Counted from the first letter of the stretch, positions 1-7,052 are shown. The stretch: DNA of 10,865 bases from Planctomycetaceae bacterium (GCA_031282385.1 JAITDV010000664.1:1-10865); one strand, 5' to 3'. A program made the numbers and translations. Notes: generated by a model not told the origin, from the letters alone.

Positions 1-22
1 TAATTTGACAAATAAGAGTTCT

Positions 23-124
23 AAACTGTTCACACTTTAAATTTCCTTTGCCGTCGCCTGCTTATCTATCGGAAAGCAGGCTTTTACGCATTTGAATCAC
101 GCAATTTATAGTACGAGCATTATA
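23..124 (+). repeat. R1 dispersed repeat, copy A
   Basis: One of five clear copies of an intergenic repeat of about 100 bp. It starts with AAACTGTTCACACTTTAAAT and ends in ATTTATAGTACGAGCATTATA. It contains a perfect 8-bp hairpin stem, GCCTGCTT (56-63) with AAGCAGGC (74-81). It sits past the 3' end of the minus-strand aroF gene. If R1 follows a plus-strand gene here, that gene lies off the left edge. The function is unknown; a MITE-like element or a structured RNA are both possible. Confidence 0.85.
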
Positions 125-173
125 AATAATTATTGCGTTTAAATTCTTAATCCTCAATTCTGAATTTTTGCGT

Positions 174-1187
174 TTAATCTTTCTTGTTGACTAAGTTGAC
201 AATTTTTTTACATTTTTTTAACATGCATGCAAATTCTTTTGGCGTTAGTGATTGACGACCGTCACACAAAGCAGATTCTGGATTGTTATGTACCTCTACC
301 AACAAACCATCCGCCCCAACCGCTGCCGCAGCAAACGCAAGCGCCGGCACAAACTCAGCCCGCCCAGCAGCATGAGAAGGATCAACCACCAACGGTAAAT
401 GCGTCAACGTTTTCAACATTGGAATTGAACCCGCAGGAAAAGTATAACGTTGATACGTTTCAAATGTCCGAATCCCGCGTTCACAAAGAATCACTTGATT
501 GTTACCGCCTGCGAGAATATACTCCGCCGACATCAAAAATTCCTCAAGCGTACAACTAAATCCTCGTTTCAACAAAATCGGTACGCGCATCTCACCGCAT
601 TTTTCCAACAATCGATAATTTTGTGCGTTGCGTGTTCCTACTTGAACAACATCCGCATACTCCGCCACAAGTGAAACTTCACTACAACTCATCGCTTCTG
701 TAACGATAGCCAGTCCGGTTTCTGCACGCGCTTTTGCCAGAATTTTTAATCCGGCTTCCTTTAAACCTTGGAAAGCATAAGGGCTTGTTCGTGGTTTAAA
801 CGCACCGCCCCGCAACGCCGTCGCACCTGCCTTGCGTACTTGAATTGCGATATCTATTGTTTGCTTCTCCGATTCAACGGTACAAGGTCCGCCAATTACG
901 CCAAACGCACCGTCGCCAACCTTAAAATCACAGACACTTATCACCGTAGCAGACGATTTCGCATTAAAGCTGCATAATTGATAAGGCTCTTTAACTTCGA
1001 CAATTTTTTCAATTCCAGATAATTTTGTAATTTTATCTTTCAGCTTGCCAGTGTTAAGATCAGGAACAACAACAACTTGTCTTCCATCAAAATTAGTGTC
1101 TTGATATTTATAACCACTTTCAACAAGTAACTTGAAAAGTGTTTGTTTTTGAGATTCATTAAATTTTTTTACTGTTACAATAATCAT
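174..1187 (-). CDS. aroF: 3-deoxy-7-phosphoheptulonate (DAHP) synthase, type Iβ with N-terminal regulatory domain
   Basis: This enzyme condenses phosphoenolpyruvate and erythrose 4-phosphate to DAHP, the first step of the shikimate pathway to aromatic amino acids, in the cytoplasm. The 337-residue protein has an N-terminal ferredoxin/ACT-like domain (about 1-70, starting MIIVTVKKF) followed by the TIM-barrel catalytic domain. Family motifs seen are GPCTVES (100-106), LRGGAFKPRTSPY (125-137), LLKRG (205-209), CERGIRTFET (235-244) and VDPSHAAGR (268-276). The expected metal ligands Cys102, His272, Glu298 and Asp309 are all present, at the numbering of the Thermotoga maritima enzyme, whose length is almost the same. 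In that family the N-terminal domain mediates feedback inhibition by aromatic amino acids, so the same is likely here. It is transcribed alone, away from the rest of the window. The ATG at 1187 gives the full regulatory domain. The aroF symbol follows usage for this family. Confidence 0.96.
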   Translation of the reverse strand: MIIVTVKKFNESQKQTLFKLLVESGYKYQDTNFDGRQVVVVPDLNTGKLKDKITKLSGIEKIVEVKEPYQLCSFNAKSSATVISVCDFKVGDGAFGVIGGPCTVESEKQTIDIAIQVRKAGATALRGGAFKPRTSPYAFQGLKEAGLKILAKARAETGLAIVTEAMSCSEVSLVAEYADVVQVGTRNAQNYRLLEKCGEMRVPILLKRGFSCTLEEFLMSAEYILAGGNNQVILCERGIRTFETYQRYTFPAGSIPMLKTLTHLPLVVDPSHAAGRAEFVPALAFAAAAVGADGLLVEVHNNPESALCDGRQSLTPKEFACMLKKCKKIVNLVNKKD

Positions 1188-1910
1188 TATTTTTTCCGCT
1201 CACGCCGCGTAACAAATTTTTAAATAATTAATTCACATATTAAATTCAATAGTCAATGTCAATTTATCTAATCGGTAAACCGGCATTAATTTTTTTATGT
1301 TGTCAATTGTTAAAGTGTCTTCGATATGTTGTACTTGCAAATATCGTTACAAAAAATATTCCACAAAAAATTGTGAGTTAATCAATCACACGACAAAAAG
1401 CTCATTGGTTAAATTTTTTAATTTTAAACTGCTCCCATTTTCAATAGGGCGTTTGAGATGCAAATTAAAACTTGCAAACGTAACAACAACATTGAAACAG
1501 GTATTATACGCACATCTGCAATTATTAATTAATTGTATCAATCGGCAAACAAAACCGACTCGACAAACTCGGGAGATTATCAATCATCAATACTGTATTG
1601 TCAATCGACCCGATCTCAAGAATTTTAAATTCTGAATACGGACTTGATTGAAATATAAACAAAATCAACAAAATGTTCAGAATTGACAAATTCAGATAAT
1701 CAATTCTCCTTATTCACGAATCAACACAAAACCGACGCCGGAATCAACACAAATTAGCTTGCGTTCTGAAATGATACAAACGATCAATATTTTTTCTCCC
1801 CCCTAGACAATATTTATTTTTATTTATAGAATCGGTTAGATCAAATTAATCGCACTTGTTAATCGCACTTGAGATTTTGGTAATCTTTGCAACTGAAAGC
1901 CTGCTGTTTA
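1188..1910. other. AT-rich intergenic region without a convincing gene
   Basis: No reading frame here looks like a real protein. Minor structures are visible. There is a palindrome CGGT-AA-ACCG at 1273-1282. A TTGACA-like box on the minus strand at 1257-1262, next to a second TTGACT, could be the aroF -35 region, but no good -10 follows. There is a near-perfect palindrome at 1619-1633 (7-bp arms), an 8-bp hairpin 1679-1686/1700-1707 (AGAATTGA/TCAATTCT), a direct repeat GAATCAACACAAA at 1718-1730 and 1741-1753, and a tandem duplication TTAATCGCACTTG at 1846-1858 and 1859-1871. It may be decayed sequence, divergent promoter space, or both. Confidence 0.6.
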
Positions 1911-2010
1911 AAACTGTTTACACTTTAATTTCCTTTATTGTTGCCTGCTTACCTATTGTCAATCAGGATATTACGTTCTTGAGTCTTGTAATTTATAGTA
2001 CGGACAGTAT
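1911..2010 (+). repeat. R1 dispersed repeat, copy B
   Basis: Clear R1 copy, from AAACTGTTTACACTTTAATT to TATAGTACGGACAGTATAAA. The internal hairpin is largely lost, because the right arm reads AATCAGGA instead of AAGCAGGC. With copy E it forms a subgroup that shares GTTTACAC in the head and ACAGTATA in the tail. It is preceded by a local CTGTTTA duplication (1914-1920 repeats the bases just before the copy). A diverged second R1 copy follows about 200 bp downstream, before ribH. Confidence 0.8.
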
Positions 2011-2206
2011 AAATTTTTTGTGTTTCCGAATTTTGAGATGTGATTTGTGTAGTGTTGTTGTAGTTGAGTCGTGTTGTGCATTTTTGTTTGTATATCATGT
2101 TTCGACTTGTTTTTTTGCGTGAGTGAATATGCGGCGTTTTCGCGGGGAACGGTTAGTTCTTTTGGGATTTATGTTGTTTATGTTATTCACTCTTTACTTT
2201 ATTTAA

Positions 2207-2320
2207 GCCGTTCACACTTGAATTTAATTGTTGATCAAACTCGCGTATGTTCACTTATAATATGAGAGTTGCCTTTTACGCTGTTATGTCAAGAATTATC
2301 AAAGTACGATTCGGTATATC
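2207..2320 (+). repeat. R1 repeat, diverged copy in the ribH leader
   Basis: A degraded R1 copy, recognised by three blocks in the right order. The head is CCGTTCACACTTGAATTT (from 2209), the middle is GCCTTTTACGCT (2271-2282) and the tail is AAAGTACGATTCGGTATATC (2301-2320). After the tail, AATTTACCCT matches the CAATTTCCCT that follows copy C. Head-to-middle spacing is 9 bases longer than in copy C, and the internal hairpin is gone. It ends about 28 bases before the ribH start, so it probably makes up the ribH promoter and leader. Confidence 0.6.
2231..2261 (+). promoter_or_regulatory. possible ribH promoter
   Basis: TTGATC (2231-2236) and a perfect TATAAT (2256-2261) are separated by 19 bases, which is longer than the usual 17. 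It lies inside the diverged R1 copy. The transcript would have a leader of about 80 nt. No FMN riboswitch sequence is visible in it. Confidence 0.25.
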
Positions 2321-2347
2321 AATTTACCCTTATCTATTATCTATAAT

Positions 2348-3085
2348 ATGCAAGAATATTCAGGAAAAGTTTGTCAACCTCCCGAAGGTTACATTGTAAT
2401 AGTTGTTGCACGTTTTAATAAATCTATATCACAACGCCTGCTTGATGGCGCGTTAGCAAAATTGCGTCAACATAATGTCCGAGAACAAGACATACGGGTT
2501 GTTTGGGTTTCGGGAGCGTATGAAACGCCGTTTATCGCAAATTATTTTGCCAAGGATCCGGATTGTTTGGCGGTTATATGTCTTGGTGCAATTATCAAAG
2601 GCGAAACATCACACGATCAACATATTAGCCGTGCCGTAAGTATGGCACTGTGGGAAATTGCATCAAAGACAGAAAAACCGGTGATTTTTGGCGTGTTGAC
2701 TTGTGATAATATTGAACAGGCAAAAGCAAGAAGCGGCGTAATTGAGTCTGTCAAGGATAAGTCAATTAATCCGGCGCCGGGTAACAAAGGCGCCGAAGCG
2801 GCAGAAGCTGCTTTGGAGATGATTGATCTCTTAACAGAGTTGCCGTTGGTCAAGTCGGATTCGTTGCTTGCAATACCCGGTATGATTTTACAGATGGCGA
2901 ACAGTTTATTTTCAAGTGGTATATTTGATGACGATGACGATGACGATGATGGCTACCATGAACACGAATATAGTAATGAAGACTATTCTACAGTAAGAAG
3001 AATTTTCGTCCCGCATCAAACCAAAAGAGTTAAGAAAATAGCAAAAAAGAATACAAAAAAACAAACAAAAAATAAAAAGAAATAA
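2348..3085 (+). CDS. ribH: 6,7-dimethyl-8-ribityllumazine synthase with acidic/basic C-terminal extension
   Basis: RibH condenses 5-amino-6-ribitylamino-uracil with 3,4-dihydroxy-2-butanone 4-phosphate, the penultimate step of riboflavin synthesis. Family members form pentamers or 60-subunit shells. The core (about 1-163) shows IVVARFN (18-24, substrate-stacking Phe23), SGAYETPF (55-62), GETSH (85-89, with the catalytic His89), PVIFGVLT (111-118) and GNKGAEAA (145-152). The stretch between the last two is about ten residues longer than usual. Most RibH proteins end near 155 residues; this one has 245. The extra 80 residues comprise a hydrophobic part (about 170-193), eight Asp in a row (194-201), an acidic/His/Tyr stretch and a Lys-rich end (227-245). 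No other rib gene is adjacent, and no Shine-Dalgarno sequence precedes the ATG. The core call is secure; the role of the tail is unknown. Confidence 0.95.
   Translation: MQEYSGKVCQPPEGYIVIVVARFNKSISQRLLDGALAKLRQHNVREQDIRVVWVSGAYETPFIANYFAKDPDCLAVICLGAIIKGETSHDQHISRAVSMALWEIASKTEKPVIFGVLTCDNIEQAKARSGVIESVKDKSINPAPGNKGAEAAEAALEMIDLLTELPLVKSDSLLAIPGMILQMANSLFSSGIFDDDDDDDDGYHEHEYSNEDYSTVRRIFVPHQTKRVKKIAKKNTKKQTKNKKK
2927..2950 (+). repeat. GATGAC hexanucleotide repeat inside ribH
   Basis: Three GATGAC units followed by GATGAT encode Asp194-Asp201. Slippage in steps of six bases would add or remove Asp pairs and keep the frame. Confidence 0.8.
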
Positions 3086-3093
3086 TGTAACTG

Positions 3094-3132
3094 CTAAAAA
3101 TCCATTTTGGGCGGAATTATCAAGATTTTTAG
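3094..3132 (+). terminator. possible hairpin after ribH
   Basis: A perfect 9-bp inverted repeat, CTAAAAATC (3094-3102) and GATTTTTAG (3124-3132), lies 8 bases after the ribH stop, with a 21-base loop. The stem is AT-rich and no T-run follows, so it is a weak terminator candidate at best. It could also protect the mRNA end. Confidence 0.25.
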
Positions 3133-3154
3133 GATTAAACAAGTTTAGACAACA

Positions 3155-3227
3155 AATTTATTCTATCCACGAATGTACATAAATTGTTTGTATTTGTTCA
3201 GTGGAATTTTAAAATGTGAACTGTTTA
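3155..3227 (-). repeat. R1 repeat, shortened minus-strand copy
   Basis: Read on the minus strand, the head (3227 to 3203) matches the copy C head at 22 of 25 bases. The tail around 3180-3160 (AATTTATGTACATTCGTGGATA) resembles the diverged copy before ribH (GTACGATTCGGTATA). The internal hairpin segment is missing. It joins an R2 copy at 3228 in head-to-head order. Confidence 0.55.
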
Positions 3228-3275
3228 AATAATAGCTGTTTACTTTAGAGTGTGTTGTTTATGTTGTTTTTGGGT
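3228..3275 (+). repeat. R2 dispersed repeat, copy 1
   Basis: Contains TGTTTACTTTAGAGTG (3237-3252), which recurs exactly on the opposite strand at 5142-5157. With the adjoining R1 head, 3203-3252 matches the reverse complement of 5141-5190 at 43 of 50 positions with one gap. Similarity fades after about 3260. Confidence 0.6.
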
Positions 3276-3297
3276 TGTATGAATCCCATGTCTGAAT

Positions 3298-3312
3298 AGT
3301 TATGAAATAACT
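3298..3312. promoter_or_regulatory. short palindrome before rhaB
   Basis: AGTTAT-GAA-ATAACT, a perfect 6-bp inverted repeat centred about 28 bases before the rhaB start. It could be an operator or chance in AT-rich DNA. The preceding CTGAATAGTT also recurs elsewhere in the window. Confidence 0.2.
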
Positions 3313-3332
3313 TTAACGTTGGAATTTTATTT

Positions 3333-4835
3333 ATGAAATCAAAAATATATCTTGCTGCAGATTTAGGTGCGTCCGGCGGGCGAGTGATTGCGGGCAAATT
3401 TGATGGAGAAAAAATTGAGCTTGAGGAGCTTGCGCGGTTTGAACACAACGCGGAAGAAATACATGGCGGCTTTTATTGGAATATTCCGACGCTTTGGCAA
3501 GGTATTCTTAAAGGCTTAGAAGTTGCCGGACAAAAAACCGGTGTTGTGCCGACAAGTATTGGGGTTGATACTTGGGCGGTGGATTTTGTTTTGCTGGACG
3601 AATCCGGTCAACTTATCGGAGGTCAAACAGCTGCAGCAAGTTACCGCGATCCGCGGACTGACGGCATGATTGAAAAAGCGTTGGAAGTGGTACCGCGATT
3701 TGAAATATTCAAGCATTCCGGTTTACAATTTATGCAAATCAACACTCTATTTCAATTACTTGCTCTCAAACAGAATAATCCTGATATTCTTGCAAAAGCG
3801 AAATCATTTTTGATGATTCCTGATTTTTTCAACTACCAACTTTGCGGCAAAAAAAGTAACGAATTCACCAACGCAACTACCACTCAAATTTTTGATCCGC
3901 AATTGAAACAATGGTCGGATTTTCTTTTGGACAAATTTGATATTCCGCGACAAATATTTCTTGATGTTTTGCAACCTTTTACTGATCTTGGCAAGGTGAA
4001 TTCGTCTGTGGCGTCAATTGGAGGTTTATCTGAATTACGTGTTATTGTACCTGGTACGCATGATACGGCGTCGTCGGTTTTTTCTGTTCCTGCGTCAGGT
4101 AAGTTAGGCGAGTGTGATTGGTGTTATATTTGTCTTGGAACTTGGGCGTTAATTGGAGTAGAGTCGTTGACGCCAATAATGAGTCATGCAGTTTACGATT
4201 TGAATTTTACAAATGAAGGCGGAGTTGGCGGAACTGCGCGAGTGTTGAAAAATGTTACCGGACTTTGGTTATTACAGGAGTGCCGACGAATCTGGAACGA
4301 ACAAGGACGTAATCTGAATTGGAATGAAATAAATGATCTAACACGAAAAGCAGAACCATTGCGATCTTTGATCGATCCGGACAATCGTGAATTTCTTTGT
4401 CCAACCAACATGCCCGAAGCAATAACAACATTTTGCCGTAACACAAATCAACCTGTTCCGAAAACAGAAAGTGAGATTTTACGTTGTGCAATTGACAGTA
4501 TTGCGGTTCGGCTTGGGCAAGTACTTGAGATGTGTGAGCAAATTACCGGAAAAAATATTAAAACAATTCACGTTGTCGGCGGCGGTTCGCAAAATCATTT
4601 ACTTTGTCAAGCGATTGCGGATGCAGCGTCGCGTCCTGTTCTTGCGGGTCCAGTTGAATCGACGGCTATCGGCAATATAATGTGCCAGGCAATTGCACTT
4701 GGAGATGTAGCAAACATTGAACAATCGCGAGAAATAATAAGGAACAGTTTCAGCTTGGCAAAATTCTTGCCTGACGCCGAAAATAAAAACCAATGGATAC
4801 AAGCATCTGATTTCATTAAAAAATTAAACGGCTGA
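3333..4835 (+). CDS. rhaB: rhamnulokinase (FGGY carbohydrate kinase)
   Basis: RhaB phosphorylates L-rhamnulose with ATP to L-rhamnulose 1-phosphate, the second step of L-rhamnose breakdown, in the cytoplasm. The 500-residue protein is full length for the family. It shows the N-terminal phosphate-binding segment DLGASGGR (10-17), GVDTWAVDF (77-85), YRDPRT (104-109), the catalytic-loop motif GTHDT (241-245, base Asp244), CLGTWALIGVE (267-277) and the C-terminal nucleotide-binding motif VVGGGSQN (414-421). The SGGR and WAVD wording is typical of rhamnulokinase rather than xylulo- or glycerokinase, although L-fuculokinase activity cannot be excluded from sequence. No rhamnose isomerase, aldolase or transporter is adjacent in this window, so the gene is isolated from its pathway. 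It is bracketed by inverted R1/R2 repeats. ATG 3333 is the natural start; the upstream Shine-Dalgarno signal is weak. Confidence 0.93.
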   Translation: MKSKIYLAADLGASGGRVIAGKFDGEKIELEELARFEHNAEEIHGGFYWNIPTLWQGILKGLEVAGQKTGVVPTSIGVDTWAVDFVLLDESGQLIGGQTAAASYRDPRTDGMIEKALEVVPRFEIFKHSGLQFMQINTLFQLLALKQNNPDILAKAKSFLMIPDFFNYQLCGKKSNEFTNATTTQIFDPQLKQWSDFLLDKFDIPRQIFLDVLQPFTDLGKVNSSVASIGGLSELRVIVPGTHDTASSVFSVPASGKLGECDWCYICLGTWALIGVESLTPIMSHAVYDLNFTNEGGVGGTARVLKNVTGLWLLQECRRIWNEQGRNLNWNEINDLTRKAEPLRSLIDPDNREFLCPTNMPEAITTFCRNTNQPVPKTESEILRCAIDSIAVRLGQVLEMCEQITGKNIKTIHVVGGGSQNHLLCQAIADAASRPVLAGPVESTAIGNIMCQAIALGDVANIEQSREIIRNSFSLAKFLPDAENKNQWIQASDFIKKLNG

Positions 4836-4847
4836 ATAGTTCCAATC

Positions 4848-4873
4848 AAAATTTCAAGTGTGAACAATTTAAG
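4848..4873 (-). repeat. R1 repeat, head-only fragment
   Basis: On the minus strand this reads CTTAAATTGTTCACACTTGA and continues into AAATTTT, matching the R1 head. The similarity ends towards the rhaB 3' end. Only about 26 bases are recognisable. Confidence 0.4.
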
Positions 4874-4938
4874 ACAACAAATAAAAAACGTAACGTTAAT
4901 TCCTAAACGTAAATTATAAATTACTAAAATTTCAAATA

Positions 4939-5109
4939 ATGATTTATTGTGCAATTCCATTGATTATTGTTTTTTCAGTATGTTATGCTGCAACACGGCA
5001 TGAAGATTTGGAAAAAATATTTGTTCATGCTGCGAAAGTTAGCGGTTGGTTGATGTTTTTTCTTGCGTTGGTAGTTTTTATTTTGAATATGATTTCGAGG
5101 CAAGGTTGA
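4939..5109 (+). CDS. 56-residue two-helix membrane protein
   Basis: A short ORF with clear protein character, reading ATG at 4939 to TGA at 5107-5109. It starts MIYCAIPLIIVFSVCYAATR and ends in FILNMISRQG. Two hydrophobic segments (about 4-18 and 35-51) flank a short polar stretch, ATRHEDLEKIFVHAAKV (18-34), so a helical hairpin in the inner membrane is likely. The motif ATRHE next to the first helix resembles small conserved membrane proteins I recall from planctomycete genomes; this is a memory-based impression, not a search result. It starts 103 bases after rhaB and lies upstream of the HEAT-repeat gene, separated from it by R2 and R1 copies. No Shine-Dalgarno sequence is evident. Function unknown. 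Confidence 0.7.
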   Translation: MIYCAIPLIIVFSVCYAATRHEDLEKIFVHAAKVSGWLMFFLALVVFILNMISRQG

Positions 5110-5166
5110 CAGGAATAGGGACGAAGCAGACCCAAACGCAGCACTCTAAAGTAAACAACACTTATT
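5110..5166 (-). repeat. R2 dispersed repeat, copy 2
   Basis: Read on the minus strand from 5166, it starts AATAAGTGTTGTTTACTTTA and ends near CCCTATTCC. It aligns over its whole length with copy 3 (7328-7385) with a one-base gap and scattered transitions. It begins directly after the 56-aa gene stop and ends exactly where R1 copy C begins on the other strand. Confidence 0.7.
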
Positions 5167-5268
5167 AAACTGTTCACACTTTAAATTTCCTTTGTTGCCG
5201 CCTGCTTACCTATCGGAAAGCAGGCTTTTACGTTCTTGAGCCTTAAAATTTATAGTACGAGCAGTATA
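5167..5268 (+). repeat. R1 dispersed repeat, copy C
   Basis: Best preserved R1 copy. The terminal arms 5168-5187 and 5247-5266 pair at 15 Watson-Crick positions plus one G·U out of 20. The internal stem is GCCTGCTT (5200-5207) with AAGCAGGC (5218-5225). A TATAGT box lies at 5251-5256. The remaining 5269-5456 up to the HEAT gene holds no gene. It contains CGGCTGAATAGTT (5313-5325), which also occurs at the rhaB stop. Confidence 0.88.
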
Positions 5269-5456
5269 TCCAATTTCCCTTGTAGCAGAATTGTTAGCGG
5301 TAAAAACGCATGCGGCTGAATAGTTGCCGTAATTTATATGACGATTGGCATAATAATTTTTCTCTGTGTTTTCCATGATTCTTTGTGGTGAGATATGAAT
5401 TATTGGAGGTTTTCATTTTTGTTATGATTTACAATTGAATTTGTGGATTTTTTGTT

Positions 5457-7052
5457 ATGACGGGTATAAATACGACGATAGATATTCTTTTGCGGTCTAA
5501 GAATCGGACGGCGTATCGTGTTTTGGAGTCGGGGCTTGATTCGACTGATTCGGTAGTGCGTCAACTTTCTGCTAAGGCGATGCTTTCATTTCGCGGCGGT
5601 CGCGGGGTAACGCAATTGATAAGCCGTTTTGATCCGACCAATGAGGAATTGCTTTCGATATTTCGGGAGAGTCGCGAGAGGGTGAATACTGGACTTCGGG
5701 CGGCGATAGCGGGTTCGGATTTGGATCTTGCCCGCAATGCGATGCAGATTGTGGTGATACTTGATTTTTATGAGGTGCTTCCGGTGTTGTTGACAATATA
5801 CATGGATCAGAGCAACAAGACGGGCAATGACAAGGAGTTGGAATCGGTGATACTTGTGTTGCTTGATCATCTTGCGTTGGCTGCTGAGTTGCGTAGGAAT
5901 CGGCGTTTGGTGTTGAAGGTGATATTGCCGGAGTTAATGCGGCATCTTTGGGGTTGGTTGACGAGTTATCGAGAGAATGATCCTGATATTTTGTTTCGTA
6001 TTTTGATTTATTTTCATAATCAACTTCATGAGAATTTTGAGATATTGCGTGATTATCTTTTGAATGCGGAGTTACCGACGTATCCTGGTTTAGAAAAATT
6101 TGTGTTGAATGTTGTTGACAATCGGGTATTTGAGGTGATTTTTGAGCAGATGAATGAGCGTGATCCGTTTCCGTTTGTTTTGACGGCGTTTAGTAAGCGG
6201 AGTGATTCGGTGTTTCTTTCGTATATTTTTAAGAGGTTGAATGAGTCGGTGCCGGATACGTTGCGTTCTAATATTCAGAAAATTAAGCGTATTGAGTGGC
6301 TTGCGGATGCGGGTAAATATATTTCTGATTGGAGTGAAGAAGTGCAGTTAGGGTATCTTCAAGTTATACGTAAATTGAGTATTCCGGCAATCAATTTATC
6401 GGCGATGTTGCTTGATGTATTTCGATTGGGTCGGGGCAAGGCGCGTATTATTGCTCTTGTGGAGATTGCGAAGATGGCAGGCGAACCTGTTGATCAATTG
6501 ATCTGGAAGGCGGCGGAAGATGCGGATTCAAAAGTTCAGATTGCGGCGCTTCATTTATTGCGGCGGCGAAATGTGCCGAATGCAATGCTTCGTATTTTGC
6601 AATTTGCTAATAGTCCGCATGCTGAAGTGCGTGAGACGGTTCAGAATCTTATACCGGAGATTAAGTTATCTAATTTTCTTGATATTTTTGATGAGTTGAG
6701 TGAGGAGCAGAGGATTCGGCGATTTCAAGTTATATGTACATCGAATCCGATGGTTGTTGAAGAATTGCGGTCGGTTTTGTTATTGGGCGAACCGATTATG
6801 AAGGCAAAAGGATTATTGTGTGTAGGGTATGGTAATTTAATTGCGCCGTTGGAGGGAGTGATTTGTGAGGTGTTATCGAAAGGCGAAACGCCGGCTTTAC
6901 GGAGCAAGGCGGCGCAACTTTTAGCAAATGGCAATCGTGAGTTGAGTCGAGGTTTGCTTGTACAATCTTTACATCGAGACCCAAGCCAGGAAGTACGTGA
7001 AGCCGCAAAAAAAAGCTTAGAAAACCGCCCGCCAACTTGGGGAAAAAAGTAA
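5457..7052 (+). CDS. HEAT-repeat protein, function unknown
   Basis: A 531-residue, probably cytoplasmic alpha-solenoid protein with no signal peptide and no enzymatic motif. HEAT-like helical pairs are visible at about 17-44, 350-372, 376-396 and 498-522, each with the typical D-x-x-x-x-V-R-x-x-A pattern (for example DSTDSVVRQLSAKAM and DPSQEVREAAKKSL). The middle (about 95-340) is helical but less regular. Such proteins act as scaffolds for protein contacts, so no reaction can be assigned. An in-frame TGA at 5436-5438 and the absence of other in-frame start codons after it fix ATG 5457 as the start. Oddly, the only strong Shine-Dalgarno sequence, GGAGG at 5405-5409, is 47 bases upstream. It fits better a five-codon frame (5424-5438, MIYN then stop), which could couple translation to the main gene. 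Confidence 0.85.
   Translation: MTGINTTIDILLRSKNRTAYRVLESGLDSTDSVVRQLSAKAMLSFRGGRGVTQLISRFDPTNEELLSIFRESRERVNTGLRAAIAGSDLDLARNAMQIVVILDFYEVLPVLLTIYMDQSNKTGNDKELESVILVLLDHLALAAELRRNRRLVLKVILPELMRHLWGWLTSYRENDPDILFRILIYFHNQLHENFEILRDYLLNAELPTYPGLEKFVLNVVDNRVFEVIFEQMNERDPFPFVLTAFSKRSDSVFLSYIFKRLNESVPDTLRSNIQKIKRIEWLADAGKYISDWSEEVQLGYLQVIRKLSIPAINLSAMLLDVFRLGRGKARIIALVEIAKMAGEPVDQLIWKAAEDADSKVQIAALHLLRRRNVPNAMLRILQFANSPHAEVRETVQNLIPEIKLSNFLDIFDELSEEQRIRRFQVICTSNPMVVEELRSVLLLGEPIMKAKGLLCVGYGNLIAPLEGVICEVLSKGETPALRSKAAQLLANGNRELSRGLLVQSLHRDPSQEVREAAKKSLENRPPTWGKK

Noticed and set aside
1297..1635. Open reading frame of 112 codons in the aroF-ribH spacer
   Set aside because: The composition is that of random AT-rich DNA, it has no domain-like pattern or ribosome site, and palindromes run through it.
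1856..2122. Open reading frame of 88 codons, hydrophobic
   Set aside because: It runs straight through R1 copy B. The hydrophobicity comes from T-rich repeat DNA.
2262..2347. FMN riboswitch before ribH
   Set aside because: The spacer is short and none of the conserved RFN-element blocks are present.
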